From contig NZ_JSBW02000018.1 in the NCBI RefSeq assembly GCF_000772705.2, positions 1 through 64,000 of the forward strand: DNA of 64,000 nucleotides, written 5' to 3'. Under the pieces are notes generated by a model. The model was not told where the DNA came from, searched no databases, and saw nothing but the letters and a program-made list of their open reading frames with translations. This DNA comes from Xanthomonas vasicola. GTDB lineage: Bacteria; Pseudomonadota; Gammaproteobacteria; Xanthomonadales; Xanthomonadaceae. Made by a program: the position numbers and the translations under genes. This document shows, piece after piece, positions 11,848-24,037 of this stretch. How positions within the stretch are numbered: position 1 is the first letter of the stretch; each line of letters opens with the position of its first letter.

Positions 11848-12336
11848 ATGAATAAGATCACCCACTACTTCAAGAGCTTGCTGCTGCTCGAACTGCTCGG
11901 CGGCTTGTGGCTGACGTTGAAATACACGTTCAAGCCCAAGTACACCGTGCTGTATCCGATGGAGAAGTTCCCGCAGTCTCCGCGCTTCCGCGGCCTGCAT
12001 GCGCTGCGTCGCTATCCCAACGGCGAGGAGCGCTGCATCGCCTGCAAACTGTGCGAAGCGGTGTGCCCGGCGCTGGCGATCACCATCGACTCGGCCAAGC
12101 GCGAAGACGGCACCCGCCGCACGACGCGTTATGACATCGATTTGTTCAAGTGCATCTTCTGCGGCTTCTGCGAGGAAAGCTGCCCGGTGGACTCGATCGT
12201 CGAGACGCACATCCTCGAGTATCACTTCGAGAAGCGTGGCGAAAACATTGTCAACAAGCCGCAGTTGCTGGCGATCGGAGACCGGTTAGAAACCGAGATC
12301 GCCGAGCGTCGCGCTGCCGATGCCGCCTTCCGTTGA
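11848..12336 (+). CDS. nuoI: NADH-quinone oxidoreductase subunit I
   Basis: This 162-residue ferredoxin-like subunit holds the N6a and N6b [4Fe-4S] clusters, with ligands [12 protein letters not shown] and [12 protein letters not shown]. The N-terminal 25 residues form an amphipathic membrane-contacting helix. A TTG one codon upstream is also possible, but the ATG at 11848 is preferred. It starts three bases after the nuoH stop. Confidence 0.95.
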   Translation: MNKITHYFKSLLLLELLGGLWLTLKYTFKPKYTVLYPMEKFPQSPRFRGLHALRRYPNGEERCIACKLCEAVCPALAITIDSAKREDGTRRTTRYDIDLFKCIFCGFCEESCPVDSIVETHILEYHFEKRGENIVNKPQLLAIGDRLETEIAERRAADAAFR

Positions 12337-12340
12337 GGTC

Positions 12341-13003
12341 ATGATGGACTGGGTCACTATTGCTTTCTACGCCTTCTCCGCCGTCGCGGTCGTGTCCGCC
12401 GGTGCGGTGATCAGCGTGCGCAACCCGGTGTACGCCGTGTTGTGCCTGATCCTCACTTTCTTCTCGATGGCATGCATCTGGTTGCTGGTCGGTGCCGAGT
12501 TCCTCGGCGTGACGCTGGTGCTGGTCTACGTCGGCGCGGTGATGGTGCTGTTCCTGTTCGTGGTGATGATGCTGGACATCGACACCAGCCGCCTGCGCGA
12601 GGGGTGGGTCAAGTACATGCCGCTGGGCGTGATCGTGGCGGTCGCCATGCTCGCGCAGATGGTCACCTTGATTGGCGTCAAGGCGCGTAGCGCCACGCCG
12701 TTCCCGGCAGACAACGCAGCGGCGCAAGCAGCGGACAGCTCGAATCTGACCTGGTTGGCCAAGAGCCTCTATACCGAGTTCCTGCTGCCGTTCGAGTTCG
12801 CCGCGGTGATCCTGACCGTGGCGGTGGTGGCCGCGGTGATGCTGACCCTGCGCAAGCGCACCGGCATCAAGTTGCAGAATGCCGGCGAGCAGTCGCGAGT
12901 GAAGGCGGGCGACCGCTTGCGCATGGTCAAAATGGCGGTTGAAAAGCCGGTACAGGTTGCGCCGCAGAGCGATGCGGCCGACGGACAGGAGGCGAAGTCT
13001 TGA
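12341..13003 (+). CDS. nuoJ: NADH-quinone oxidoreductase subunit J
   Basis: This 220-residue membrane subunit has five hydrophobic segments, with the conserved [21 protein letters not shown] around residues 53-73. Two adjacent ATG codons (12341 and 12344) can serve as start. The charged C-terminal tail after residue 180 lacks membrane character. It ends in an overlap with the TTG start of nuoK. Confidence 0.93.
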
Positions 13004-13305
13004 TTACCTTGGGCCACCTGCTGGGACTGGGCGCGGTGCTGTTCTGCATCTCCCTGGCCGGCATCTTCCTCAACCGCAAGAACGTCATCGTGTTGCTGAT
13101 GTCGATCGAGTTGATGTTGCTGTCGGTCAACGTCAACTTCATCGCGTTCTCGCGCGAGCTTGGCGATACCGCCGGTCAGTTGTTCGTGTTCTTCATTCTG
13201 ACGGTTGCCGCTGCAGAGGCTGCAATCGGCCTTGCGATCCTGGTGACTCTGTTCCGCACGCGCCGCACGATCAATGTGGCCGAAGTCGATACGTTGAAGG
13301 GCTGA
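13000..13305 (+). CDS. nuoK: NADH-quinone oxidoreductase subunit K
   Basis: This 101-residue, three-helix proton-channel subunit is homologous to MrpC. The block [15 protein letters not shown] carries the conserved Glu in helix 2, and a second conserved Glu lies in [14 protein letters not shown]. Translation appears to begin at TTG (13000), overlapping the nuoJ stop. No ATG gives a full-length protein. Confidence 0.94.
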
Positions 13306-13312
13306 CCTGTAG

Positions 13313-15472
13313 ATGGAAATCACTCTCTCCAAGAGTCTGTTGATCGCAGTGGTGCTTGCACCGCTGGTCGGCAGCATCATCGCCGGCCTGTTCGGGCGCC
13401 AGGTAGGCCGCAAGGGCGCGCAGTACGTCACCATTCTCGGTGTGGCGGTCAGCTGCGTGTTGTCGTGCCTGACGCTGTATCAGCTGGTGGAGCAGGGCGC
13501 CAGCCCGTTCAATCAGAATCTCTACACCTTCTTCGACGTCGGCAATTACTCGGCGCATGTCGGCTTCATGGTCGACCGCCTGACCGCGATGATGATGGTG
13601 GTGGTGACCTTCGTCTCGCTGCTGGTGCACATCTACACCATCGGCTACATGGAAGAAGACCCGGGCTACCAGCGCTTCTTCAGCTACATCTCGTTGTTCA
13701 CCTTCTCCATGCTCACGCTGGTGATGAGCAACAACTTCCTGCAGCTGTTCTTTGGCTGGGAAGCGGTGGGTCTGGTGTCGTACCTGCTGATCGGTTTCTG
13801 GTTCAAGCGCCCGACCGCCGTGTTCGCCAACATGAAGGCGTTCCTGGTCAATCGCGTCGGCGACTTCGGTTTCATCCTCGGTATTGCCGGCGTGCTGTTG
13901 TGGTTCGGCTCGCTGGATTACTCCACCGTGTTTGCCAACGCGACCACCATGGCCGGTGCCAAGGTGCAGCTGTTCGCGGGCCACGAATGGAGCGTGATGA
14001 CGCTGATCTGCATCTGCCTGTTCATCGGTGCGATGGGTAAGTCGGCGCAGGTGCCGCTGCACGTGTGGTTGCCGGACTCGATGGAAGGCCCGACGCCGAT
14101 CTCGGCGCTCATCCACGCCGCAACGATGGTCACCGCCGGTATCTTCATGGTAGCGCGCATGTCGCCGCTGTTCGAACTGTCGGAAACCGCGCTGAACTTC
14201 ATCCTGTTCATTGGTGCGACAACTGCCTTCTTCACCGGCCTGATCGGCATCGTGCAGAACGACATCAAGCGCGTGGTTGCGTATTCCACGCTGTCGCAGC
14301 TTGGCTACATGACCGTGGCATTGGGTGTGTCGGCCTATTCGGCAGCCGTGTTCCATCTGATGACGCACGCCTTCTTCAAGGCGCTGCTGTTCCTGGCAGC
14401 CGGCTCGGTCATCATCGGCATGCACCATGAGCAGGACATGCGCAAGATGGGCGGCCTGCGCAAGTACATGAAGGTGACCTACTGGACCAGCGTGATCGGT
14501 ACCCTTGCCCTGGTCGGTACGCCGTTCTTCTCCGGGTTCTACTCGAAGGACACCATCATTGAAGCGGCCGCGCATCACGCGCATGAGTCGCATAGTTGGG
14601 TCGCGACCTACGGCTACTGGGCAGTGCTCGGCGGCGTGCTGGTGACCAGCTTCTATAGCTTCCGTCTGTTGTTCCTGACCTTCCACGGCAAAGAACGCTT
14701 CCGAGACGTCCATGCGCACGACGCGCATTCGCATCACGACAGCGCGCATACCGATGCCGAAGCGCAGATCCACGCACACGATGCGCATGCCCATGACACG
14801 CATGGTCACGACGATCATGGCCATGGCCATCACGGTGCGCACGAGCCGCGTGAGTCCAAGTGGGTGGTGACGCTGCCCCTGATCCTGCTGGCGATCCCGT
14901 CGGTGGCGATCGGTTTCTTCACCATCGGCCCGATGTTGTTCGGCACCGATTGGCAGGGGCACCATGCCGCGCACGCGATGAAGGGCCAGGCCGTTTCGTT
15001 CTTCACCGGCATCGTCGATTTCTACGACCCGGCACGTGACACCGTCGGCGCGCTGGCCGAAGAGTTCCACGGTCCTGTCGCATTCGCACTGCACGGCATG
15101 ATGGCGGCACCGTTCTTCCTGACGGTCGCAGGCTTGTTGCTGGCGGCGCTGTTCTACCTGTGGAAGCCGGAACTGGCCACCAAGTCGCGCAAGACATTCG
15201 CGCCGATCGTGTGGTTGCTGGAAAACAAGTACGGCTTCGACAAGCTCTGGATCAATGGCTTCGCCGGTGGTGGCGTCGTCCTTGGCAAGGCGTCACGTGC
15301 CGTCGATACCCATGTGGTCGACGGTGTGGTTGTCAATGGTTCTGCCCGACTGATCGACCTGGCTGCAAATCTGCTGCGTCGCACGCAATCCGGTTTCCTC
15401 TATCACTACGCCTTCGCAATGATCATCGGTTTGATCGCCTTGTTGGCGGTACTGATGCATTTCTGGCGTTGA
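13313..15472 (+). CDS. nuoL: NADH-quinone oxidoreductase subunit L
   Basis: This 719-residue antiporter-like subunit lies at the distal end of the membrane arm. It has many hydrophobic helices, the channel block MEGPTPISALIHAATMVTAG near residues 255-275, and the late amphipathic helix. Between two helices, near residues 466-512, lies an unusual His/Asp/Ala-rich loop with about 17 His in 46 residues. The E. coli protein is about 613 residues, so part of the extra length is in this loop. Confidence 0.95.
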   Translation: MEITLSKSLLIAVVLAPLVGSIIAGLFGRQVGRKGAQYVTILGVAVSCVLSCLTLYQLVEQGASPFNQNLYTFFDVGNYSAHVGFMVDRLTAMMMVVVTFVSLLVHIYTIGYMEEDPGYQRFFSYISLFTFSMLTLVMSNNFLQLFFGWEAVGLVSYLLIGFWFKRPTAVFANMKAFLVNRVGDFGFILGIAGVLLWFGSLDYSTVFANATTMAGAKVQLFAGHEWSVMTLICICLFIGAMGKSAQVPLHVWLPDSMEGPTPISALIHAATMVTAGIFMVARMSPLFELSETALNFILFIGATTAFFTGLIGIVQNDIKRVVAYSTLSQLGYMTVALGVSAYSAAVFHLMTHAFFKALLFLAAGSVIIGMHHEQDMRKMGGLRKYMKVTYWTSVIGTLALVGTPFFSGFYSKDTIIEAAAHHAHESHSWVATYGYWAVLGGVLVTSFYSFRLLFLTFHGKERFRDVHAHDAHSHHDSAHTDAEAQIHAHDAHAHDTHGHDDHGHGHHGAHEPRESKWVVTLPLILLAIPSVAIGFFTIGPMLFGTDWQGHHAAHAMKGQAVSFFTGIVDFYDPARDTVGALAEEFHGPVAFALHGMMAAPFFLTVAGLLLAALFYLWKPELATKSRKTFAPIVWLLENKYGFDKLWINGFAGGGVVLGKASRAVDTHVVDGVVVNGSARLIDLAANLLRRTQSGFLYHYAFAMIIGLIALLAVLMHFWR

Positions 15473-15492
15473 CCTGTACGGAATAAGAAAAC

Positions 15493-16995
15493 GTGTCGAA
15501 CTGGCCTTTACTGTCTATCTTGATCTGGCTGCCGATTATCGGTGGCGCCCTGATCCTTGCGTTGCGCAACGCCGAGACTGCCCGGTGGGCATCGTTGGCG
15601 GTTGCGGTGGCGACTTTTGCGCTGAGTCTGCCGCTGCTGGGCTACGACACCGCCAATGACGCCATGCAGTTCATCGAACTGCATGCCTGGATTCCGGCCT
15701 ACAACATTGGTTACAACCTTGGCGTGGACGGCATCGCGGTCGCCTTGATCGTGCTGACCACGCTGGTGACAGTGCTGGCCCTGATCGGCGCCTGGCGCTC
15801 GATCGACAAGCGCGTCAATCAGTACGTCGCTGCCTTCCTGATCCTGGAAGGCGTCACGGTCGGTATCTTCGCCGCGACCGACGCGATGCTGTTCTACGTG
15901 TTCTTCGAAGCCATGCTGATCCCGATGTTCCTGATCATCGGTGTCTGGGGCGGCCCGCGGCGCATCTACGCGGCGATGAAGTTCTTCCTCTACACCTTCC
16001 TCGGCTCGGTGCTGATGCTGGTGGGCTTGGTGTACCTGTATCTGAAGGGCGGCAGCTTCCAGCTGGCCGACCTGTATGCGCTGCAGCTGACCGCCAAGGA
16101 ACAGACCTGGATCTTCTTCGCGTTCCTGATCGCTTTTGCGGTCAAGGTGCCGATGTTCCCGGTGCACACCTGGCTACCGGATGCACACGTCGAGGCGCCG
16201 ACTGCAGGTTCGGTGATCCTGGCGGCGATTGCGTTGAAGATCGGTGGCTACGGCTTCCTGCGCTTCAATCTGCCGATCGTGCCGGACGCGAGCCACGAGT
16301 TCGCCTGGTTGGTCATCGCGCTGTCGCTGATTGCGGTGATCTATGTCGGCCTGGTGGCATTGGTGCAGGACGATATGAAAAAGCTGGTGGCGTATTCGTC
16401 CATCGCGCACATGGGCTTCGTCACGCTGGGCACCTTCATCGCCTTCACCCTGGTGCGCGATTACGGCAGCACCGATGCTGCCCGCCTGGGCCTGCAGGGC
16501 GCGATGGTGCAGATGATTTCGCACGGTTTCGTATCCGGTGCGATGTTCTCCTGCATCGGCGTGCTCTATGACCGCATGCACACCCGTCGCATCGCCGATT
16601 ACGGCGGCGTGGTCAATGTGATGCCGTGGTTCGCCACGTTCTCCATGTTGTTCTTCATGGCGAATTCCGGCCTGCCGGGCACCAGTGGTTTCGTTGGTGA
16701 ATTCATGGTGATACTGGCCAGCTTCCAGAAGCACCCGCTGGTTGCCTTCGCTGCTGCCACAACCTTGGTGATCACCGCTGCGTATACGCTGTGGCTCTAC
16801 AAGCGTGTGTTCTTCGGCGAAGTAGCCAACGCTCACGTTGCCGAGCTGAAGGACATCAATGGCCGCGAGGCATTCGTGCTGGGGGTCTTCGCCGCTGGCG
16901 TGCTGGCCCTGGGCCTGTACCCGAAGCCGCTGACCGATCTGATGGAACCATCGATCGCCAAGCTGGCGACCCAGATTGCCGCGACCAAGCTCTGA
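15493..16995 (+). CDS. nuoM: NADH-quinone oxidoreductase subunit M
   Basis: This 500-residue antiporter-like membrane subunit has about 14 hydrophobic segments. Key blocks are FYVFFEAMLIPMFLIIGVWGG near residue 135, with the conserved Glu, and PVHTWLPDAHVEAPTAGSV near residue 225, with the channel lysine regions. It starts with GTG 20 bases after the nuoL stop. Confidence 0.95.
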   Translation: MSNWPLLSILIWLPIIGGALILALRNAETARWASLAVAVATFALSLPLLGYDTANDAMQFIELHAWIPAYNIGYNLGVDGIAVALIVLTTLVTVLALIGAWRSIDKRVNQYVAAFLILEGVTVGIFAATDAMLFYVFFEAMLIPMFLIIGVWGGPRRIYAAMKFFLYTFLGSVLMLVGLVYLYLKGGSFQLADLYALQLTAKEQTWIFFAFLIAFAVKVPMFPVHTWLPDAHVEAPTAGSVILAAIALKIGGYGFLRFNLPIVPDASHEFAWLVIALSLIAVIYVGLVALVQDDMKKLVAYSSIAHMGFVTLGTFIAFTLVRDYGSTDAARLGLQGAMVQMISHGFVSGAMFSCIGVLYDRMHTRRIADYGGVVNVMPWFATFSMLFFMANSGLPGTSGFVGEFMVILASFQKHPLVAFAAATTLVITAAYTLWLYKRVFFGEVANAHVAELKDINGREAFVLGVFAAGVLALGLYPKPLTDLMEPSIAKLATQIAATKL

Positions 16996-17028
16996 CCGCT
17001 TGCCGTACGTTTTGATTTCCAGGATTTA

Positions 17029-18492
17029 ATGATGACCACGCCAACGCTCGCGCCGTTGACCACCGCTGACCTGGCTCCGCTCGTACCGGAGCTGGTGCTT
17101 ATCGGCGGCGCCTTCGCACTGCTGATGCTCGACCTGTTCGTGAGCCAGCGGAACAAGGTCTGGACCCACCTGTTCTCCGTCGCCGTTCTTGCCGTGGTGT
17201 TCGTGTTGTTGGCGACCGGCACGGGCGGGCAGGGCGACATCTTCAACGGCATGTTCGTTCGCGACACTGCGGCCGATGTCATGAAGACCGTGATCGTGCT
17301 GGTCAGCGGGCTGAGTCTGGTCTATGGCTGGACCTACTTGCGCGAACGCAATCTCTACCAGGGCGAAATTCCGGTGTTGGTGCTGTTCGCCACCGCCGGC
17401 ATGATGTTGCTGGCGTCGGCCGGTAGCCTGTTGATGGTCTATTTGGGGCTCGAGTTGTTGGCGCTGTGCTCCTACGCACTGGTCGCCTCCAACCGCGACA
17501 ATGGCCTGGCTACCGAAGCGGCGATGAAGTACTTCGTTCTGGGGTCGCTGGCCTCGGGCCTGCTGTTGTATGGGATGTCGCTGGTGTATGGCGCCACCGG
17601 TACTCTCAGCCTGGCCGGCATCCATGATGCGATCGAGGGGTCCAACGAGCGCACGCTGTTGCTCACCGGCACCATCTTCATGATCGCCGGCGTCGCCTTC
17701 AAGCTGGGCGCTGCGCCGTTCCACATGTGGCTGCCTGACGTGTACCAGGGTGCACCTGCGCCGATCGCATTGTTCATCAGCTCGGCGCCCAAGCTTGCAG
17801 CCTTCGGTATGGCGTATCGCCTACTTGAAGTCGGCATGGGTCCGTTGTCGCCGCAGTGGCATCTGCTGATCGGCGGCCTGTCGGCGGTGTCGCTGGTCGT
17901 CGGCAACCTGATGGCCATCGCGCAGAGCAATCTCAAGCGTATGCTCGCGTATTCGACCGTTTCGCACATCGGCTTCCTGCTGATGGGCGTTGCCGGTGGC
18001 GGCGAAGAAGGCTATGCAGCTGCAATGTTCTACGCGGTCAGCTACACCATCATGTCTACCGCTTCGTTCGGCGCCATCATCGCGCTGTCGCGCAATGGGT
18101 TCGAAGCGGAGAACATCGACGACTTCAAGGGACTCAACGCGCGCAACCCCTGGATGGCTGGCCTAGTGCTGTGCATCATGGCTTCGCTTGCAGGTATTCC
18201 GCCGTTCCTTGGCTTCTGGACCAAGCTAGCAGTACTGGGCGCGGCAGTGAAGGGCGACATGCTGTGGTTGGCCCTGGTCGGTGTGATCTGCGCGGTGATC
18301 GGTGCGTACTACTACCTGCGTGTCATCAAGGTCATGTACTTCGACGAGCCGGTCGGCGAGCCGTTGCCGGCCAATAACGACCGTGTGCTTGGCGCCATGC
18401 TGGGTGTCAACGCGCTGGCCTTGCTTGCGCTTGGTTTGGCCTGGAGCCCGATCATGGTGTGGTGCCAGCGCGCATTCGCTGGTATCGCCTAA
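17029..18492 (+). CDS. nuoN: NADH-quinone oxidoreductase subunit N
   Basis: This 487-residue antiporter-like subunit, the last of the operon, has the block APFHMWLPDVYQGAPAPI near residue 228 and a typical hydrophobic profile. Two tandem ATG codons (17029 and 17032) follow an AGGA; the second has the better spacing. The next 200 bases, up to the initiator tRNA, hold no supported gene. Confidence 0.95.
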   Translation: MMTTPTLAPLTTADLAPLVPELVLIGGAFALLMLDLFVSQRNKVWTHLFSVAVLAVVFVLLATGTGGQGDIFNGMFVRDTAADVMKTVIVLVSGLSLVYGWTYLRERNLYQGEIPVLVLFATAGMMLLASAGSLLMVYLGLELLALCSYALVASNRDNGLATEAAMKYFVLGSLASGLLLYGMSLVYGATGTLSLAGIHDAIEGSNERTLLLTGTIFMIAGVAFKLGAAPFHMWLPDVYQGAPAPIALFISSAPKLAAFGMAYRLLEVGMGPLSPQWHLLIGGLSAVSLVVGNLMAIAQSNLKRMLAYSTVSHIGFLLMGVAGGGEEGYAAAMFYAVSYTIMSTASFGAIIALSRNGFEAENIDDFKGLNARNPWMAGLVLCIMASLAGIPPFLGFWTKLAVLGAAVKGDMLWLALVGVICAVIGAYYYLRVIKVMYFDEPVGEPLPANNDRVLGAMLGVNALALLALGLAWSPIMVWCQRAFAGIA

Positions 18493-18692
18493 GGCCGTTG
18501 CGTCAGCGCCAGATTTCGCGGTGCCGCATCTCGTGTGGGGCATCGAAATGAAACAAAACCGCGCTGACTGTTTCGTTTTTGTTGCATTGCGGGTATCATT
18601 CGCCGCGACGTTGAACAGCCGCCACGCTGTTCAACAGATGGAAAACTAGGGCTTGCAATTTTTGCTCCAGTTCTTCATAATTCCGCTTCTGC

Positions 18693-18769
18693 TGCGGGGT
18701 GGAGCAGTCTGGCAGCTCGTCGGGCTCATAACCCGAAGGTCGCAGGTTCAAATCCTGCCCCCGCTACCA
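18693..18769 (+). tRNA. Initiator tRNA-Met (anticodon CAT)
   Basis: A 77-nt tRNA with an encoded CCA. The three consecutive G-C pairs flanking the anticodon loop (GGG-CTCATAA-CCC) mark it as the initiator. The acceptor stem begins TGCGGGG and ends CCCCGCT, so positions 1 and 72 form a T-T mismatch in place of the C-A of E. coli. An unpaired 1-72 position is itself an initiator hallmark. It lies just upstream of rimP, as in many gammaproteobacteria. Confidence 0.95.
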
Positions 18770-18841
18770 AGTTTCGAATTGTTGCTTGATCGCAGTAATT
18801 CAACTTCTTGGATCGTAAGGACGCATGTTCCCGTCTTTACG

Positions 18842-18867
18842 CCGACCCTGAGAGGTCGGGCTTTTTT
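18842..18867 (+). terminator. Intrinsic terminator after initiator tRNA
   Basis: The stem CCGACC/GGTCGG with a six-base loop is followed by CTTTTTT. It lies 70 bases past the tRNA and before rimP. Confidence 0.75.
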
Positions 18868-18870
18868 CAC

Positions 18871-18900
18871 GCAAGGGGCCCATTGGGCCCCTTGCTTTTT
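18871..18900 (+). terminator. Second hairpin with T-run before rimP
   Basis: A perfect palindrome GCAAGGGGCCC(ATT)GGGCCCCTTGC is followed by TTTTT. Directly behind the first terminator, it may act as a tandem terminator for the tRNA or as an attenuator in the rimP-nusA-infB leader. Confidence 0.65.
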
Positions 18901-18966
18901 CCGGAACCGGAAAGTTTGCTGCCGGTTGCCGGGGTTCTACTGGTAATCATCTGATCAGGGCAGTCT

Positions 18967-19557
18967 GTGAGCGAAAAAGCGACCGAAATCGCGAATCTGC
19001 TGAGTCCAACGGTTGAATCCTTGGGCTTGGAACTGCTGGGCGTGGAATATCTTCCCGCTCCGGGTGGCGCCACATTGCGCCTGTATATCGATGTGCCGCT
19101 GGCCGAACAGCCCGAGCGTGTCATCAACGTCGATGATTGCGAGTGCGTGAGCCGTGAAGTCTCGGCCCAGCTCGACGTCGAAGATCCGATCAGCGGCAAC
19201 TACACCCTGGAAGTCTCGTCGCCGGGTGTGGATCGTCCGCTTTTCACGCTGGAACAGTTCGCGCGCCATGCCGGCGAATCCGCAAAGATTGTCTTGAAGC
19301 TGGCGCAGGATGGTCGGCGCCGCTTCCAGGGCGAGATTCTGCGCATCGATGCCGAGGCTGGTGCTGTGGTGTTCGCTGTCGACGGCAAAGAAGTGCAGAT
19401 CGGCTTCGATAACATCGACAAGGCGCGCATCCTGCCGGATTGGGTCGCTTTGGGCCTGGCACCGCAGAAACCGAATAAGCCCGGCCCGAAAAAACCCGGG
19501 CACGAGAAGAAGAAACCATCCAACGAGTCGGCGGCTGGCAAGCCGCGCGCGGAGTGA
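18967..19557 (+). CDS. rimP: Ribosome maturation factor RimP
   Basis: This 196-residue cytosolic factor is needed for 30S subunit maturation. It has the two-domain RimP pattern, with [13 protein letters not shown] near the start and [15 protein letters not shown] near residue 80. The last 35 residues are a Lys/Pro-rich tail. The start is GTG at 18967. It is the first gene of the nusA-infB operon, and nusA follows after four bases. Confidence 0.94.
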   Translation: MSEKATEIANLLSPTVESLGLELLGVEYLPAPGGATLRLYIDVPLAEQPERVINVDDCECVSREVSAQLDVEDPISGNYTLEVSSPGVDRPLFTLEQFARHAGESAKIVLKLAQDGRRRFQGEILRIDAEAGAVVFAVDGKEVQIGFDNIDKARILPDWVALGLAPQKPNKPGPKKPGHEKKKPSNESAAGKPRAE

Positions 19558-19561
19558 CGAA

Positions 19562-21073
19562 ATGAGCAAGGAACTTTTGCTGGTAGTGGATGCGGTCGCC
19601 AACGAAAAAGGCGTGCCGCGCGAAGTGATCTTCGATGCGATCGAGGCCGCGTTGGCGTCCGCAGCGAAGAAGCGCTATCCCGACCAGGACGTGCTGGCCC
19701 GCGTCACCATCGATCACAAGGACGGTACCTACGAAACCTACCGTCGTTGGGAAGTGGTTGCCGATGACGTGGTGATGGAATCTCCGGACCGCCAAGTGCG
19801 TCTGATGGATGCCATCGACGAAGCCGACGGCGTGGACGTTGGCGACTACATCGAAGAACAGATTGAAAACCCCGACTTCGGTCGTATCGCTGCGCAGGCC
19901 GCCAAGCAGGTGATCGTGCAGCGTGTGCGCGAAGCCGAGCGTCAGCAGGTTGTCGATGCGTGGAAGGATCGCGTGGGTGAGTTGATCACCGGTGTGGTCA
20001 AGCGCGCCGAGCGCGGCAATATCTTTGTCGATCTGGGCGGTAATGCCGAAGCCTTCATTCCGAAGGACAAGGGCATTCCGCGCGACGTGCTGCGTCCCGG
20101 CGACCGCGTGCGCGGTTATCTGGCCGAAGTGCGTTCCGAGCCGCGTGGCCCGCAGCTGTTCATCAGCCGCGCCGCACCGGAATTCATGATCGAACTGTTC
20201 AAGCTTGAAGTGCCGGAAGTGGGTCAGGGCCTGGTCGAGATCAAGGCTTGCGCACGCGATCCGGGCGACCGCGCCAAGATCGCCGTGATTGCGCACGACA
20301 CTCGCACCGATCCCATCGGCGCGTGCATCGGTATGCGCGGTTCGCGCGTGCAGGCAGTGTCCAACGAGCTCAATGGCGAGCGCGTGGATATCGTGTTGTG
20401 GAACGAAAACCCGGCCAATTTCGTCATCAATGCGATGGCGCCGGCCGAAGTGCAGTCGATCATCGTCGATGAAGACAAGCATTCGATGGATCTGGCCGTG
20501 GCAGAAGACCGGCTTGCGCAGGCGATCGGCAAGGGCGGCCAGAACGTACGTCTGGCCAGCCGCCTGACCGGCTGGCAGCTCAACGTGATGACCGCCGACC
20601 AGGTGGCCGCCAAGTCCGAGGCTGAGCAGGCAGCGGCACGCCAGCTGTTCATGGATCGCCTGGAAGTGGACGAAGAAATCTCCGCGATCCTGGTGTCCGA
20701 AGGCTTCAACACGGTCGAAGAAATCGCTTACGTACCGGTCGGCGAGTTGCTGGCGGTGGAAGGCTTCGACGAAGACATCGTCGAAGAATTGCGCGCCCGT
20801 GCCCGCGATGCGCTGCTCAACGCTGCGCTGGCAGAAGAAGAAGGCCTGGAAGGAACTCAGCCCACCGAGGACCTGCTGGCGCTGGAGGGGATGGATGAGG
20901 AGACGGCCTTTGCTCTGGCCGAGCACGGCGTGCGCACCAGCGAGGACTTGTCCGACCTGGCTGCGGACGAGATCGTCGACTTCGGCATCGAGGGTTTGAC
21001 CCAGGAGCGCGCCGCGGCGCTGATCCTGGCGGCCCGCGCCGAGGAGATCGCCCGTTTGGAGCGCGGCGAATGA
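19562..21073 (+). CDS. nusA: Transcription termination/antitermination factor NusA
   Basis: This 503-residue RNA polymerase-binding factor shows its domains in order. An N-terminal polymerase-binding domain is followed by an S1 domain (about residues 135-200; GVVKRAERGNIFVDLGG). Two KH domains come next (IGACIGMRGSRVQAV; AIGKGGQNVRLASRLTG), then two acidic C-terminal helix-hairpin-helix repeats. The ATG at 19562 follows rimP closely. The frame is open upstream but unrelated. Confidence 0.97.
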   Translation: MSKELLLVVDAVANEKGVPREVIFDAIEAALASAAKKRYPDQDVLARVTIDHKDGTYETYRRWEVVADDVVMESPDRQVRLMDAIDEADGVDVGDYIEEQIENPDFGRIAAQAAKQVIVQRVREAERQQVVDAWKDRVGELITGVVKRAERGNIFVDLGGNAEAFIPKDKGIPRDVLRPGDRVRGYLAEVRSEPRGPQLFISRAAPEFMIELFKLEVPEVGQGLVEIKACARDPGDRAKIAVIAHDTRTDPIGACIGMRGSRVQAVSNELNGERVDIVLWNENPANFVINAMAPAEVQSIIVDEDKHSMDLAVAEDRLAQAIGKGGQNVRLASRLTGWQLNVMTADQVAAKSEAEQAAARQLFMDRLEVDEEISAILVSEGFNTVEEIAYVPVGELLAVEGFDEDIVEELRARARDALLNAALAEEEGLEGTQPTEDLLALEGMDEETAFALAEHGVRTSEDLSDLAADEIVDFGIEGLTQERAAALILAARAEEIARLERGE

Positions 21074-21168
21074 GCCGGCAATGAACCGCGCCCTGACCCC
21101 ATCAGGGCTTAGAATCAGCGTTTCCCTTGCTCTGGGCGAGGGGGCGCCAACCAGATCATAGGATCCGA

Positions 21169-23877
<2,709 letters not shown>

Positions 23878-23961
23878 CGGCTGACGGGGTCCCCGCGTTG
23901 TAACGTCTGAGGGGCCCAGCACTCCGCACGGCGGAGTTGTCCAACGCAGGTTTTATAAGGC

Positions 23962-23992
23962 GAGGGCGGCATGGCCGCCCGCGTTTGTTTTT
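23962..23992 (+). terminator. Terminator-like hairpin between infB and rbfA
   Basis: The stem GGGCGGC-ATG-GCCGCCC is followed by GCG and a T-rich tract (TTTGTTTTT). Lying inside the expected operon, it may be partial or regulated. Confidence 0.6.
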
Positions 23993-24037
23993 GGCTTCGG
24001 TGCCGACTGGCCCTCCGAATCAACAAGGTCCACGACC

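Noticed and set aside
10606-12225. 539-codon minus-strand frame opposite nuoG-nuoI
   Set aside because: It spans three confirmed genes on the other strand and encodes a His/Gln/Asp-rich product typical of antisense translation.
13271-15094. 607-codon open frame on the minus strand opposite nuoL
   Set aside because: It is the antisense shadow of nuoL. The product is His/Gln/Arg-rich without domain sense, and the plus strand is a clear full-length gene.
19244-20926. 560-codon minus-strand frame opposite rimP/nusA
   Set aside because: Shadow frame; it crosses two well-identified genes and has a low-complexity product.
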